Source: Bacillus infantis NRRL B-14911 (GTDB taxonomy: Bacteria > Bacillota > Bacilli > Bacillales > Cytobacillaceae). From it: DNA of 64,000 bases. This document shows, one piece after another, positions 33,114 through 41,658 of this stretch; positions within the stretch are counted from its first letter, which is position 1, and each line of letters starts with the position of its first letter. The notes under the pieces were generated by a model. It was not told the origin of the DNA, searched no databases, and saw nothing but the letters and a program-made list of their open reading frames with translations. The stretch lies in the NCBI RefSeq assembly GCF_000473245.1, contig NC_022524.1, positions 3,186,501 through 3,250,500 of the forward strand, read 5' to 3'. Made by a program: the position numbers and the translations under genes.

Positions 33114-33593
33114 TTAGACAGCCTCTTCTTTCCTATCTTTCATAAACTCTTTGATTTCGCGGATGCCTTCAAGCGCTTGTACGAGCCTGAGAGGATCGAT
33201 GATTGTGATAAGCCGGCTTCCTAAGGCTGCAACTCCGCTGAAGTAGGTGGTTTTCTGATAAGCAGCAAGTCCAAGTTCTTTGACAGCTTCCTTTGGCATA
33301 TCAATAATTTCCTTAGCCTCTGCTACCGAAGCCCCAAGGGAAAGCTCTTCTGTCTGCAGCACAATCATTCTGGCTGCATCAGAATCTGCCTGGCTGCGGT
33401 CATAGAGAATATGCTCAAAATCAATGACAGGAATCAATTCTCCCCTTACCTTTGAAATTCCCTTCACATATGCAGGGAGATGAGGTATCGGTGTGATATC
33501 CTCAGCCTTTTCGATTGAAATGACATATTCAATCGGGATCGCATATTCCTCTTTGCCTACCTGAAACACAATCATTTTTTTATTTTCATCCAT
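33114..33593 (-). CDS. Stand-alone CheW-domain protein
   Basis: A 159-residue protein that is almost only a CheW domain: IVFQVGKEEYAIPIEYV at the N-terminus, GISKVRGELIPVIDFEHIL around residue 55-75, and VAALGSRLITIIDPLRL near the end. CheW adaptors couple chemoreceptors to the kinase CheA. The start ATG 33593 has GGAGGGA upstream; the longer upstream frame covers the promoter region. No other chemotaxis gene is nearby, and I know of no counterpart at this spot in B. subtilis. It could serve a remote chemosensory complex. Confidence 0.85.
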   Translation of the reverse strand: MDENKKMIVFQVGKEEYAIPIEYVISIEKAEDITPIPHLPAYVKGISKVRGELIPVIDFEHILYDRSQADSDAARMIVLQTEELSLGASVAEAKEIIDMPKEAVKELGLAAYQKTTYFSGVAALGSRLITIIDPLRLVQALEGIREIKEFMKDRKEEAV

Positions 33594-33711
33594 TGCTTTT
33601 GTCCCTCCGTCCGCTAAAAGTCCCTGGCGGCTATGCATATCTATTACAAATATACCATATTTTTTACTGATCCGGGAATTAACTATGTAAAATGTACCTT
33701 CTGTTAAGAAG

Positions 33712-33741
33712 AAAAAACGGGAGGAGCCGCTGGCCCTCCCG
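33712..33741 (-). terminator. Terminator of the M20 peptidase gene
   Basis: CGGGAGGAG...CCTCCCG (33718-33741), followed on the minus strand by TTTTTT (33717-33712). Confidence 0.85.
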
Positions 33742-33748
33742 CTGATCA

Positions 33749-34873
33749 TTATTCGTTGCCGGATACTTCATTGATGATTGCTACAACCATTTCTCCAAGC
33801 TTGTTCAGCTCTTCAACCGGCATGCGTTCATTGGTTGTATGGATTTCCTCATAGCCTACAGCCAGGTTGACTGTCGGGATGCCGAAGCCGGCAATCACAT
33901 TCGCGTCACTGCCTCCGCCGCTATGGAGAAGCTCACTGCTGCGGCCGATTTTGGCTGCAGCTTTCTTTGCTACTTCCACCACATGATCCCCTTCTCCATA
34001 TTTGAAGCCTGGGTACATAACCTGGATTTCAACATCGGCTTTGCCGCCCATTTCTTCTGCTGCGCTTTCAAATGCTTCCTTCATCTTGGCTGCCTGCGCT
34101 TCCATCTTTTCGCCAATAAGGGAACGGGCTTCTGCCAGGATGTCGACACGGTCGCAAACGATATTTGTCTGCTGACCGCCTTCAAATCTGCCGATATTGG
34201 CAGTCGTTTCCTCATCAATGCGTCCAAGCGGCATGCGGGCCACTGCTTTTGCTGCGATGGTGATGGCAGAAACGCCTTTCTCAGGTGCCACACCGGCATG
34301 AGCAGTTTTGCCTTGGATGACAGCTTTCACCTTGGCCTGTGTCGGAGCTGCTACAATAATATTCCCAACCTTGCCGTCGCTGTCGAGCGCATAGCCAAAC
34401 TTGGCCTTTACAAGGGAACGGTCAAGCGCCTTCGCTCCGACCAGCCCTGATTCTTCGCCGGCTGTGATGATGAACTGGATGGTACCATGCTCTATATTCT
34501 GCTCTTTAAGAACCCTGACGACCTCAAGCATAACTGCAAGGCCTGCTTTATCGTCTGCACCAAGGATGGTAGTTCCGTCAGTCACCACATAGCCGTCCTT
34601 AATTGATGGCTTGATGCCCTTCCCGGGAACAACAGTATCCATATGCGAGGTAAAATAAATAGTATCAACGCCCTCTTTTGTGCCTTCAAGCGTGCAAATC
34701 AGATTTCCGGCACCATGGCCTGTTTCAGCAGTCGTATCGTCCTCAAAAACATCGACTCCAAGATCAGTGAATTTCTTTTTCAGGACTTTGGCGATTTCTG
34801 CTTCATGCTTTGTTTCGGAATCCACCTGGACAAGCTCCAGGAATTCATTTAGTAAACGCTCCTGATTGATCAT
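33749..34873 (-). CDS. yqjE: M20-family metallopeptidase (YqjE, peptidase T-like)
   Basis: Zinc-dependent aminopeptidase or tripeptidase-like enzyme, 374 residues. Metal and catalytic residues can be placed: His77 and Asp79 (TSHMDTV), Asp107 (ILGADDKAG), Glu140/Glu141 (AGEESGLVG), Asp163 (ALDSDG) and a final His near 345 (EEIHTTNERM). A dimerisation domain with KTAHAGVAPEKG interrupts the catalytic domain. Annotated in Bacillus as PepT2/YqjE; the natural substrate is uncertain. It has a good promoter upstream and its own terminator. Confidence 0.88.
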   Translation of the reverse strand: MINQERLLNEFLELVQVDSETKHEAEIAKVLKKKFTDLGVDVFEDDTTAETGHGAGNLICTLEGTKEGVDTIYFTSHMDTVVPGKGIKPSIKDGYVVTDGTTILGADDKAGLAVMLEVVRVLKEQNIEHGTIQFIITAGEESGLVGAKALDRSLVKAKFGYALDSDGKVGNIIVAAPTQAKVKAVIQGKTAHAGVAPEKGVSAITIAAKAVARMPLGRIDEETTANIGRFEGGQQTNIVCDRVDILAEARSLIGEKMEAQAAKMKEAFESAAEEMGGKADVEIQVMYPGFKYGEGDHVVEVAKKAAAKIGRSSELLHSGGGSDANVIAGFGIPTVNLAVGYEEIHTTNERMPVEELNKLGEMVVAIINEVSGNE

Positions 34874-34909
34874 AATGTTAAAACCTCCAATATGTATGCG
34901 TACTAACCT

Positions 34910-34938
34910 AGTATACCGCTCACATCATTCAACAGCAA
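34910..34938 (-). promoter_or_regulatory. Sigma-A promoter of yqjE
   Basis: TTGCTG (34938-34933), 17-nt spacer, TATACT (34915-34910), 37 nt before the start codon. Confidence 0.6.
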
Positions 34939-34984
34939 CCGGAGAGCCTGCCTGGGGAGAGGACTGCAGACTGGTGCCATAAGA

Positions 34985-35009
34985 AAAAAGGAAGGGAGTA
35001 TTCCCTTCC
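34985..35009 (-). terminator. Terminator of yqjC-yqjD
   Basis: GGAAGGGA (34990-34997) pairs with TCCCTTCC (35002-35009); TTTTTTC follows on the minus strand, 13 nt after the yqjD stop. Confidence 0.85.
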
Positions 35010-35021
35010 AATCAACAGCAT

Positions 35022-36572
35022 TTATAAGGGGATATTCCCATGCTTTTTGGCCGGCCGCGACTCCTTTTTATTCCGGAGCATCTCAAGTGCCTGAATGAGT
35101 TTAATTCTCGTATCCCGTGGATCAATGACATCATCCACCATGCCGCGGCTGGCAGCCACATAAGGATTGGCGAACTTTTCGCGGTATTCTTCGATTTTCT
35201 GTTCCCTGACTGCTTCGGGGTTGCTGCTGCCCTGGATTTCGCGCGCAAAAATGATATTGGCTGCTCCTTGAGGGCCCATGACCGCAATTTCAGCATTGGG
35301 CCAGGCAAACACAAGGTCAGCGCCGATGGATTTGCTGTTGAGGGCAACATAGGCGCCGCCATAGGCTTTCCGGAGGATCACGGTCAGCTTCGGAACAGTC
35401 GCCTCCGAATAGGCATAAAGGATCTTGGCCCCATGCCTGATGATCCCTCCGTGCTCCTGCTTGATGCCCGGGAAGAAACCGGTTACATCTTCAAAGGTAA
35501 TGAGCGGAATGTTGAAGGAATCGCAGAAGCGGATAAATCTTGAAGCCTTATCGGAAGAATCAATATCAAGCCCGCCTGCCATTACCTTGGGCTGATTGCA
35601 GACAAGACCGACTGATTCGCCTTTGATCCTCGCCAGCCCGACAACAATATTCCTGGCAAAATCCTGCTGAACCTCCATGAACGATCCTTCATCCACAATC
35701 TGTTCCACTACTTTGCGGACATCATAAGGCCTCAGGCTGTCAAATGGGATGCAGTCAGTCAGATCAGGCCGGTAATCGTCCTCTTCATCTGCTGAAAGCC
35801 GCGGCGGCTTTTCCCCGCTGTTCTGGGGAAGGTAGCTGAGAAGCCTTCTTACCTGCTGGAGGACTTCCTCTTCTGTTCCGCCCATGAAGTGGGCATTGCC
35901 GCTTATTGAATTATGTACCTCTGCGCCGCCAAGGTCTTCTGAAGAAATCTTTTCGCCTGTGACGGTCTCAATCACTTTCGGGCCGGTAATGAACATTTGG
36001 CTCGTTTTTTCGACCATAAAGACAAAGTCTGTTATAGCTGGCGAATAAACGGCCCCGCCTGCACACGGGCCCATAATGACAGAAAGCTGCGGAATCACGC
36101 CGGAATAGATGCTGTTGCGGTAGAAAATGTGGCCATAGCCGTCAAGCGACACAACCCCTTCCTGGATCCTTGCCCCTCCTGAATCGTTCAGCCCGATGAA
36201 GGGAGCGCCGTTTTTGGCAGCAAGATCCATAACATTTGCGATTTTCTTTGCGTGCATCTCGCCAAGTGCGCCGCCAAATACGGTGAAGTCCTGGGAAAAT
36301 AAGTAGACAGGCCGGCCGTTTACCTTTCCATAACCTGTAACAACCCCGTCTCCCGGCCCCTTTGCCCTGTCAAGGCCAAAGTCTGTCGATCTGTGCTCAA
36401 TAAAGGGATTCAGTTCCACAAAGGTCCCTTCATCCAGCAGCAAGCCGATCCTCTCCCTTGCAGTAAGCTTCCCTTTCTCATGCTGCTTCTCTATCCTCTC
36501 GTCGCCTCCGCCCAGTTCCACCTCCCGGCGCCGGTCGTACAGCTCATTGATTTTTTCATAGATGTCCGTCAT
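35022..36572 (-). CDS. yqjD: Acyl-CoA carboxylase, carboxyltransferase subunit (YqjD; propionyl-CoA type)
   Basis: A 516-residue carboxyltransferase with both crotonase-like halves in one chain, as in the beta subunit of propionyl-CoA carboxylase or the alpha subunit of methylmalonyl-CoA decarboxylase. Visible motifs are the N-terminal GKLTARERI and FTVFGGALGEMHAKKI, GSGGARIQEGV-like NDSGGARIQEG (acyl-CoA pocket) and the second-half GGIIRHGAKILYAYSEATVP and RKAYGGAYVALNSK. It overlaps the methylmalonyl-CoA epimerase gene yqjC by 4 nt, which supports a role with propionyl/methylmalonyl-CoA. No biotin carboxylase or biotin carrier gene is adjacent. Confidence 0.9.
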   Translation of the reverse strand: MTDIYEKINELYDRRREVELGGGDERIEKQHEKGKLTARERIGLLLDEGTFVELNPFIEHRSTDFGLDRAKGPGDGVVTGYGKVNGRPVYLFSQDFTVFGGALGEMHAKKIANVMDLAAKNGAPFIGLNDSGGARIQEGVVSLDGYGHIFYRNSIYSGVIPQLSVIMGPCAGGAVYSPAITDFVFMVEKTSQMFITGPKVIETVTGEKISSEDLGGAEVHNSISGNAHFMGGTEEEVLQQVRRLLSYLPQNSGEKPPRLSADEEDDYRPDLTDCIPFDSLRPYDVRKVVEQIVDEGSFMEVQQDFARNIVVGLARIKGESVGLVCNQPKVMAGGLDIDSSDKASRFIRFCDSFNIPLITFEDVTGFFPGIKQEHGGIIRHGAKILYAYSEATVPKLTVILRKAYGGAYVALNSKSIGADLVFAWPNAEIAVMGPQGAANIIFAREIQGSSNPEAVREQKIEEYREKFANPYVAASRGMVDDVIDPRDTRIKLIQALEMLRNKKESRPAKKHGNIPL

Positions 36573-36985
36573 GCTTCTTCCAGTCCTTTCTTCTCGCAGA
36601 ATTCATAGAGTACGCTCCCGGATGACTTTGGATGGATAAACGCCACCTTCGCACCGCCTGCGCCTTTCTTTGCTTCATCATTAATCATTCTGATGCCTTT
36701 TTCTTTTATCTCTGCTATTCTTTCATTGATAGAGTCCACACCCAGTGCAATATGGTGGATGCCTTCTCCCCGCTTTTCGATGAATTTTGCTATTGGGCTG
36801 CCTTCTCCCAGCGGTTCGAGCAGCTCAAGCTTTGCATTTCCTGCAAGAAGGAATGCCACCCTGACCCGCTCAGATTCGACATCTTCCACACCAAGCAGCT
36901 CGAGGCCGAGCACATCTGTATAAAATGGAAGAGCACTGTCAAGCGAGCTGACAGCGATCCCAATATGATCCACTTTGTTAATCAT
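36569..36985 (-). CDS. mce: Methylmalonyl-CoA epimerase (YqjC)
   Basis: Small VOC-fold metalloenzyme (138 residues) that converts (2S)- to (2R)-methylmalonyl-CoA. Metal ligands are His7 (VDHIGIAV), His76-type in GIHHIALGV and Glu in SGSVLYEFCE near the C-terminus; the middle carries LLGVEDVESERVRVAFL and LELLEPLGEGSPIAKF, standard for the family. It is the first gene of the pair with yqjD (4-nt overlap). It supplies the epimer used by methylmalonyl-CoA mutase, which in this genome lies at 43.8-47.8 kb. Confidence 0.9.
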   Translation of the reverse strand: MINKVDHIGIAVSSLDSALPFYTDVLGLELLGVEDVESERVRVAFLLAGNAKLELLEPLGEGSPIAKFIEKRGEGIHHIALGVDSINERIAEIKEKGIRMINDEAKKGAGGAKVAFIHPKSSGSVLYEFCEKKGLEEA

Positions 36986-37058
36986 TTATGAACCCCCCGC
37001 TTGCATAATACTCTTAATATTCGATAAAAATGTCGAAATTCCTTCAAATATTGAGCGG

Positions 37059-37087
37059 TTGTTCATTTTGAATTTTCTTAGTAGAAT
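37059..37087 (+). promoter_or_regulatory. Sigma-A promoter of prli42
   Basis: TTGTTC (37059-37064), 17-nt spacer, TAGAAT (37082-37087). Confidence 0.5.
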
Positions 37088-37129
37088 AGAGTAATAATAG
37101 ATTAGAATGTCAGAAGGAGGGGCTCCTGC

Positions 37130-37225
37130 TTGTCTAATAAAAAATTCCGCAAGATCATCGTATATTTAATGATTTTTGCCATGCTCGCATCCACCCTTGC
37201 TGTTGGAGCAGCCATGTTTTTATAG
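37130..37225 (+). CDS. prli42: Stressosome-associated miniprotein Prli42
   Basis: A 31-codon gene (MSNKKFRKIIVYLMIFAMLA, then STLAVGAAMFL): short basic N-terminus followed by one transmembrane helix. Length and pattern match Prli42, the miniprotein that anchors the stressosome to the membrane in Listeria and is conserved in Bacillaceae. The start is TTG 37130, preceded by AAGGAGGGG at 9 nt. It has its own promoter and terminator and diverges from yqjC-yqjD. Confidence 0.82.
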   Translation: MSNKKFRKIIVYLMIFAMLASTLAVGAAMFL

Positions 37226-37234
37226 AAACGAAAA

Positions 37235-37260
37235 AAAGGATCGCCTTATGGCGGTCCTTT
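37235..37260 (+). terminator. Terminator of prli42
   Basis: AAAGGATCGCC pairs with GGCGGTCCTTT (one G-T pair), 12 nt after the stop. Confidence 0.8.
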
Positions 37261-37330
37261 CTAACTATAGATAGATTCAATGAAATTTGAGCTTTACCAT
37301 GATTTCTTTTGGTAATGAGAATGTTGATTT

Positions 37331-37409
37331 CCGTTCCAGGCACTTCGCTTTCCGCGGGGCGGCGCTGCAATCACGCAGGAGTCTACGTGCCTTCCACTCC
37401 AATCGACAG
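37331..37409. repeat. Short copy of a second dispersed Bacillaceae repeat
   Basis: CCGTTCCAGGCACTTCGC...TTCCGCGGGG...GCAGGAGTCTACGTGCC...CACTCCAATCGACAG. From memory, a longer palindromic form of this sequence (with a GC-rich middle) is frequent between genes in many Bacillus genomes; here most of the middle is missing. AGGCAC and GTGCCT near the ends are complementary. I see no gene in the rest of 37226-37585. Confidence 0.6.
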
Positions 37410-37585
37410 ATTTACAAATTTTTATGGCATTATGTGGCCTATTTAAGGGCATCTGATCCTTTAATACAACAACGAATTCAAAAAGGCCGTCTTAGGAAGC
37501 GGATCAGAAAGGTTTCTATTGGGCCCGCTTTTAAGCACGATCTTTTTTATTTGGAGATTTGCCTGCTGCTCTTATTTTAAGTATT

Positions 37586-38137
37586 TTACTGCTTATAAGG
37601 CCACACTGTATTTAGTTCACTGATAGCACCGTACTCTTTACCCAGCTCTTCAAAGCTTTGGCCGGTTGATACAACCAGCACTTTGGTCCCGATGGGGATG
37701 AGTTCGAACAGGGACTCGATTGCTTCATTCTGCATGCGGACACAGCCGGAGGAGACATATTTGCCGATGGATCCGGGCTCATTTGTCCCGTGTATCCCAT
37801 ATATCCGCCCGTCCGTCTCCTCAGCATCAAAGCCGATCCATCTCGTTCCGAGAGGATTTTCCGGAGAACCGCCAGGAATGTTTTTTCTTCTGTAATAAGG
37901 CTCCTTCGCCTTGACTGTGACAGTAAAAAGCCCCTCCGGCGTCAAATCAGCCGTCTTGCCGGTGGCAGCGCTTATGACCGTCTGGACCCTGTTTTCGTCA
38001 ACAAGCGCAAGCTCATTTGTCTGTTTATTGATGATGACGAAAGGGTCTCCAGGCAGCGGATTGGGCCCGATCGGCCAGATAGGAGAAAATGAAAAAGAAA
38101 GCGCAAGGATCGAAAGCATTTTAAGCATCCATTTCAC
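37586..38137 (-). CDS. yqjB: Secreted L,D-transpeptidase (YkuD domain)
   Basis: A 183-residue exported cell-wall enzyme. Residues 1-25 form a signal peptide or anchor; the YkuD domain shows YGIHGTNEPGSIGKYVSSGCVRM in pieces: the catalytic His in GIHGTN (about 114) and Cys in SSGCVRM (about 131). It would make 3-3 cross-links or attach groups to peptidoglycan, using the tetrapeptide stem. No LysM domain is present. It is followed by no clear terminator, lies 44 nt after yqjA on the same strand and matches the place of yqjB in B. subtilis. Confidence 0.85.
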   Translation of the reverse strand: MKWMLKMLSILALSFSFSPIWPIGPNPLPGDPFVIINKQTNELALVDENRVQTVISAATGKTADLTPEGLFTVTVKAKEPYYRRKNIPGGSPENPLGTRWIGFDAEETDGRIYGIHGTNEPGSIGKYVSSGCVRMQNEAIESLFELIPIGTKVLVVSTGQSFEELGKEYGAISELNTVWPYKQ

Positions 38138-38181
38138 CAGCCTGTATCATTTTTGAATAGCTTCTGCCTGCATGCCCCCGA

Positions 38182-39150
38182 TTATGCGCTTTTCTCTTTT
38201 TTCAATCCTTTAAAAGAGCTTTTAATGACCAAATATTGTTCCATTTCTTTAACAAAATGCAGGAGGGCCGCACGCGCTTCAAACTCCTCCCTTGTTCGTG
38301 GGAGGTCGCTCTCTTCGAAAGAAAGCTTCATCCGCAGCAGCTTTTCCAGATACACAATCGCTGTATTGCCGGGATGAATATTGTTTGACAGCTCTTCGAT
38401 GAAATCAGCGACAATCTCTCCCTGCTCCACAGTAAGGCCGATCGATGTAACGGTCGGCAGCACCCTTTCAATGATTTCAAATTGCTTTTCCCTCATTTTA
38501 AAATAATGGTAGTAGGAGTTTTCATTGCGCAGGAAGTGATTTTCAACATCCCTGAAGGCAAGGGTCTTGGCTTCCGAGATCAGCCTCTCTGTACCGGTGA
38601 TCTCCCTGCCGTCCCAGTCACTTTCATTGGTTCGGAGATAGGTGATGATTTCATCAAATATCCTTTTGAAGTTATCTTCAATCTGAAGCTGATATTTTTC
38701 AAGCTTTCTGTCAAGGCTTGGCATATACAGATTCGCCAGCAGTGCCACTCCTATCCCGACAGTTATGATTCCAAGTTCATTCAAAAGCAGGCTGCCAGTA
38801 ACCTCGCCCGCAGAATAAATATGCAGGGTGATTACACTGCTGGACACCACCCCTTCACTTGCCTTCAGCATCACAGCCGTGGGGATGAAGAATAACAGCA
38901 GCAGCCCGATCACAGCCGGATGATATGCAATACCTTCAAAGAATACGGTGGAAAAGACCATAGAAAGCAGACAGGCCAGGAATCTGGCCCAGGAAGCTGT
39001 AAGCGACCTTTTTTTTGTCACTTGGATGCATAAAATCGTCAATATGCCTGCAGATACAAAGTTATTAAGCCCAAGCATTTGTGCAATGATAATGGAAACA
39101 GCTGTCCCGGCAGCAGTTTTAATCGTTCGGTATCCTATTCTGAATTTCAT
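38182..39150 (-). CDS. yqjA: Aromatic-acid exporter family membrane protein (YqjA)
   Basis: A 322-residue protein of the DUF939/ArAE-like family: four or more transmembrane segments in the first 145 residues (AAGTAVSIIIAQMLGL, VSAGILTILCI, AVIGLLLLFFIPTAVML, LGIITVGIGVALLANL) and a long cytoplasmic C-terminal helical domain. Transport function is inferred from the family only. The start is ATG 39150 (MKFRIGYR), 8 nt after GGAG; a longer frame to 39177 has no ribosome site. Probably an operon with the L,D-transpeptidase gene. Confidence 0.82.
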   Translation of the reverse strand: MKFRIGYRTIKTAAGTAVSIIIAQMLGLNNFVSAGILTILCIQVTKKRSLTASWARFLACLLSMVFSTVFFEGIAYHPAVIGLLLLFFIPTAVMLKASEGVVSSSVITLHIYSAGEVTGSLLLNELGIITVGIGVALLANLYMPSLDRKLEKYQLQIEDNFKRIFDEIITYLRTNESDWDGREITGTERLISEAKTLAFRDVENHFLRNENSYYHYFKMREKQFEIIERVLPTVTSIGLTVEQGEIVADFIEELSNNIHPGNTAIVYLEKLLRMKLSFEESDLPRTREEFEARAALLHFVKEMEQYLVIKSSFKGLKKEKSA

Positions 39151-39264
39151 ATCATGCACTCCTATACAAGCAGCCATTCAGCGGAAATGAATACCCCTGA
39201 AGGCTGTAAATAAACTTATGTAAAGCCTCCCCGATATGCCGTGGGAAAAGCCGGCCAATTGAAA

Positions 39265-39291
39265 AAGAAGATGATCTGGGACCATCTTCTT
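39265..39291 (-). terminator. Terminator of artPQM
   Basis: AAGAAGATG (39265-39273) pairs with CATCTTCTT (39283-39291), followed by TTTC on the minus strand. Confidence 0.75.
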
Positions 39292-39305
39292 CCTAATTAT
39301 ACGTT

Positions 39306-40028
39306 TTAAAGCACTTTTTGCAAGAAGTCTCTTGCCCTTGGACTTTTGGGACTCGAGAAAAATTCTTCCGGAGGAGAATCCTCTACAAGAACCCCTCCAT
39401 CCAGAAAGAGGACCCGGTCTGCCACTTCCTTGGCAAAGCCCATTTCATGGGTCACGATCACCATGGTCATACCGCTGTGGGCAAGGGATTTCATGACGTC
39501 CAGCACTTCCTTGACCATTTCGGGATCCAGGGCAGATGTCGGCTCGTCAAACAGCATCATGTCCGGCTGCATAGCCAACGCCCTGGCAATGGCCACCCTC
39601 TGCTTTTGTCCCCCTGACAGGCGGTTCGGATATTCATTAGCCTTCTCTGAAAGGCCAACCTTCTGCAAAAGCCCGGTGCCGATTTTTTCAGCTTCCTGCT
39701 TGGAAACTCCTTTTACTTTCATCGGGGCATATGTGAGATTCTCCAGCGCTGTCATATGCGGGAACAGGTGGAAGTGCTGAAAAACCATGCCTACTTCCTG
39801 CCTCACCTTCATAATATCCGTTTTCCGGCCGGTTACTTCCTCTTTGCCGATGAATATCCTGCCATCCGTTGGCTGCTCAAGCAGATTCAGGCACCGCAGA
39901 AATGTTGATTTCCCGGAGCCGGAAGGGCCGATGACCGCCACCACTTCACCGTCCTGGACCGTTGTGCTGATCCCTTTCAGCACCTCCAGGCTGCCGAAAT
40001 TTTTGTGCAGATTCTCTACCTTAATCAC
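39306..40028 (-). CDS. artM: Amino-acid ABC transporter ATP-binding protein (ArtM-like)
   Basis: ATPase of a polar amino-acid importer (YqiZ in B. subtilis, arginine). In 240 residues: Walker [10 protein letters not shown] (34-42), Q-loop, ABC signature [15 protein letters not shown] (about 133-147), Walker [15 protein letters not shown] and the switch His in VTHEMGFA. It overlaps the permease gene artQ by 8 nt and is the last gene of the artP-artQ-artM operon. Confidence 0.93.
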   Translation of the reverse strand: MIKVENLHKNFGSLEVLKGISTTVQDGEVVAVIGPSGSGKSTFLRCLNLLEQPTDGRIFIGKEEVTGRKTDIMKVRQEVGMVFQHFHLFPHMTALENLTYAPMKVKGVSKQEAEKIGTGLLQKVGLSEKANEYPNRLSGGQKQRVAIARALAMQPDMMLFDEPTSALDPEMVKEVLDVMKSLAHSGMTMVIVTHEMGFAKEVADRVLFLDGGVLVEDSPPEEFFSSPKSPRARDFLQKVL

Positions 40029-40680
40029 TTCGCCTCATCCTCCTTTCAACCGCTTTGCCGATGATCGTCAATGTGATGACCATTACATAATAAATCAGGC
40101 CCGCAATCAGAAGAGGCTCAAAGAAGGAATATTTCTCGGCGCCCACCTGATAGGAACGGCGCATAATATCCATGACTCCTATTGTTGTAACGATCGCTGA
40201 TTCCTTCGTAAGTGTGATAAATTCATTCATGAGGGCTGGAAGGATGTTTTTCAGTGCTTGCGGGAGGATGATATCCCACATCATCCTTTTATAAGGAATC
40301 CCAAGGGCCATTGAAGCTTCCCGCTGCCCTTTGTCCACCGCCAGTATCCCGGCTCTGATGATCTCTGATATATAAGCTGCGGAGTTAAGTCCGAAAGACA
40401 GCACTGCTGCTGCATAAGGCTCTATTTGAAAGCCGAGGATCTGGGGAGATCCATAATAGATGAGCATCAGCTGAAGCACGAGCGGCGTTCCTCTAAAGAT
40501 GGAAGTATACGCATCCGCCAGCCAGCCAAGATACTTTAAAGAGCTTATCTTAAATAATGCAAGAATAATTCCGAGTGCAAAGCCAAGAAGGCCGGCAAGC
40601 AGCACAATTTGCAGGGTGACGCCAATCCCTTTTAATATATATGGCATTGATGGGATAAACTGAGCAAAATCCAAATTCAT
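40021..40680 (-). CDS. artQ: Amino-acid ABC transporter permease (ArtQ-like)
   Basis: Inner-membrane subunit of 219 residues with about five transmembrane helices. The EAA-type coupling loop reads [28 protein letters not shown] split around residues 130-158, and the HisM/GlnP family N-terminus [14 protein letters not shown] is clear. I start at ATG 40680 (MNLDFAQF); an upstream in-frame ATG lies too close to AGAGAGG. It lies between artP and artM on the minus strand. Confidence 0.9.
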   Translation of the reverse strand: MNLDFAQFIPSMPYILKGIGVTLQIVLLAGLLGFALGIILALFKISSLKYLGWLADAYTSIFRGTPLVLQLMLIYYGSPQILGFQIEPYAAAVLSFGLNSAAYISEIIRAGILAVDKGQREASMALGIPYKRMMWDIILPQALKNILPALMNEFITLTKESAIVTTIGVMDIMRRSYQVGAEKYSFFEPLLIAGLIYYVMVITLTIIGKAVERRMRRSD

Positions 40681-40800
40681 AACCTGTCTCATTCCTCTCT
40701 TTCTGAGGCGCATTCAATGGCAGCCTGCTTATCTTCGGCAGCTTGTCCATTCGGTTCGCTAGCCCGGACTGAAAGGCTGTCCATTCCAGCGGATGCAAAA

Positions 40801-40826
40801 TGTCCAGCAGGAATTCCTGCTGAACA
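40801..40826 (-). terminator. Intercistronic hairpin between artP and artQ
   Basis: CAGCAGGAATTCCTGCTG is a perfect palindrome extended by TGT/ACA. It lies 13 nt after the artP stop. Such stems after binding-protein genes commonly hold back read-through or protect the upstream mRNA, giving more binding protein than permease. Confidence 0.6.
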
Positions 40827-40838
40827 TCAGCCACAAAA

Positions 40839-41642
40839 TTACTCTTCTCCGCCAAACCATTTCAGTACTAATTCTTCAAGCTCGCCGCTGTCCTTCATTT
40901 CCTGAAGGGCTTTGTTGAAATCGTCTGTCAGCTCGCTGTCCTTCGGAAGGGCAATAGCAGATCCAAGCTCCTCTTCATCTTCAATGACAAATCCATTGAG
41001 ATCTTCATTTGATTCAAAATAGCCTGTTGCTACTGTATCTTCAATGATGGCAGCATCAAAGCGGCCGGTCATCAACTCCTGAACAATCTCAGGGATACGG
41101 TTGCGGTTTTCAACTTTGATATCGATCTCTTCAGCAATGTCGTTTGCTTTCCCTTCCTGGATGGATCCCAGCTGGACGCCGACTGTCTTGCCTTTTAGAT
41201 CCTCAAGCTTTTCGATCCCGCTGTCCTTCTTTGTCACAATCATATGTCTCGCAGTGTAGTAGATATCTGTAAAGTCAATATTCTTTTTGCGTTCTTCAGT
41301 CGGAGACATTCCCGCCAATACAATATCTACCTGGCCGGATTTCAGCGCTTGAACGAGCCCGCTGAATTCAATATCCTCAACCTGAACTTTATAGCCAAGC
41401 TTTTCTGCCAATGCATTTGCAAGATCAACATCGAAACCGATAATATCATCGCCTTTTGCAGTATCGATGTACTCGAATGGCGGATAATCAGCCGAAGTAC
41501 CCATAATCAGCACCTTTTCATCATCTGATCCTGAATCTCCCGCTTCACCGCCGCTTGAAGCAGGCTGTTCACTCGCCCCGCAGGCTGCCAGGATTCCAGC
41601 TGCCAATATACTTACCAAAAACAGCAACATACTCTTTTTCAT
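40839..41642 (-). CDS. artP: Amino-acid ABC transporter substrate-binding lipoprotein (ArtP-like)
   Basis: A 267-residue exported lipoprotein (signal peptide with lipobox LAAC, Cys21) of the SBP_bac_3 family. The family signature is GFDVDLANALAEKLGYKVQ at about 72-90, and DLKGKTVGVQLGSIQE and DAAIIEDTVATGYF follow. It captures a polar amino acid, by synteny with YqiX probably arginine, for the ArtQM transporter. A CodY-like box and an arginine-box-like site lie upstream. Confidence 0.92.
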   Translation of the reverse strand: MKKSMLLFLVSILAAGILAACGASEQPASSGGEAGDSGSDDEKVLIMGTSADYPPFEYIDTAKGDDIIGFDVDLANALAEKLGYKVQVEDIEFSGLVQALKSGQVDIVLAGMSPTEERKKNIDFTDIYYTARHMIVTKKDSGIEKLEDLKGKTVGVQLGSIQEGKANDIAEEIDIKVENRNRIPEIVQELMTGRFDAAIIEDTVATGYFESNEDLNGFVIEDEEELGSAIALPKDSELTDDFNKALQEMKDSGELEELVLKWFGGEE

Positions 41643-41658
41643 TTTACTTTCCTCCTAT

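Noticed and set aside
37287-37580. 97-codon plus-strand frame after prli42
   Set aside because: It runs through the dispersed repeat at 37331-37409 and has no ribosome site; the translation looks like repeat-derived sequence.
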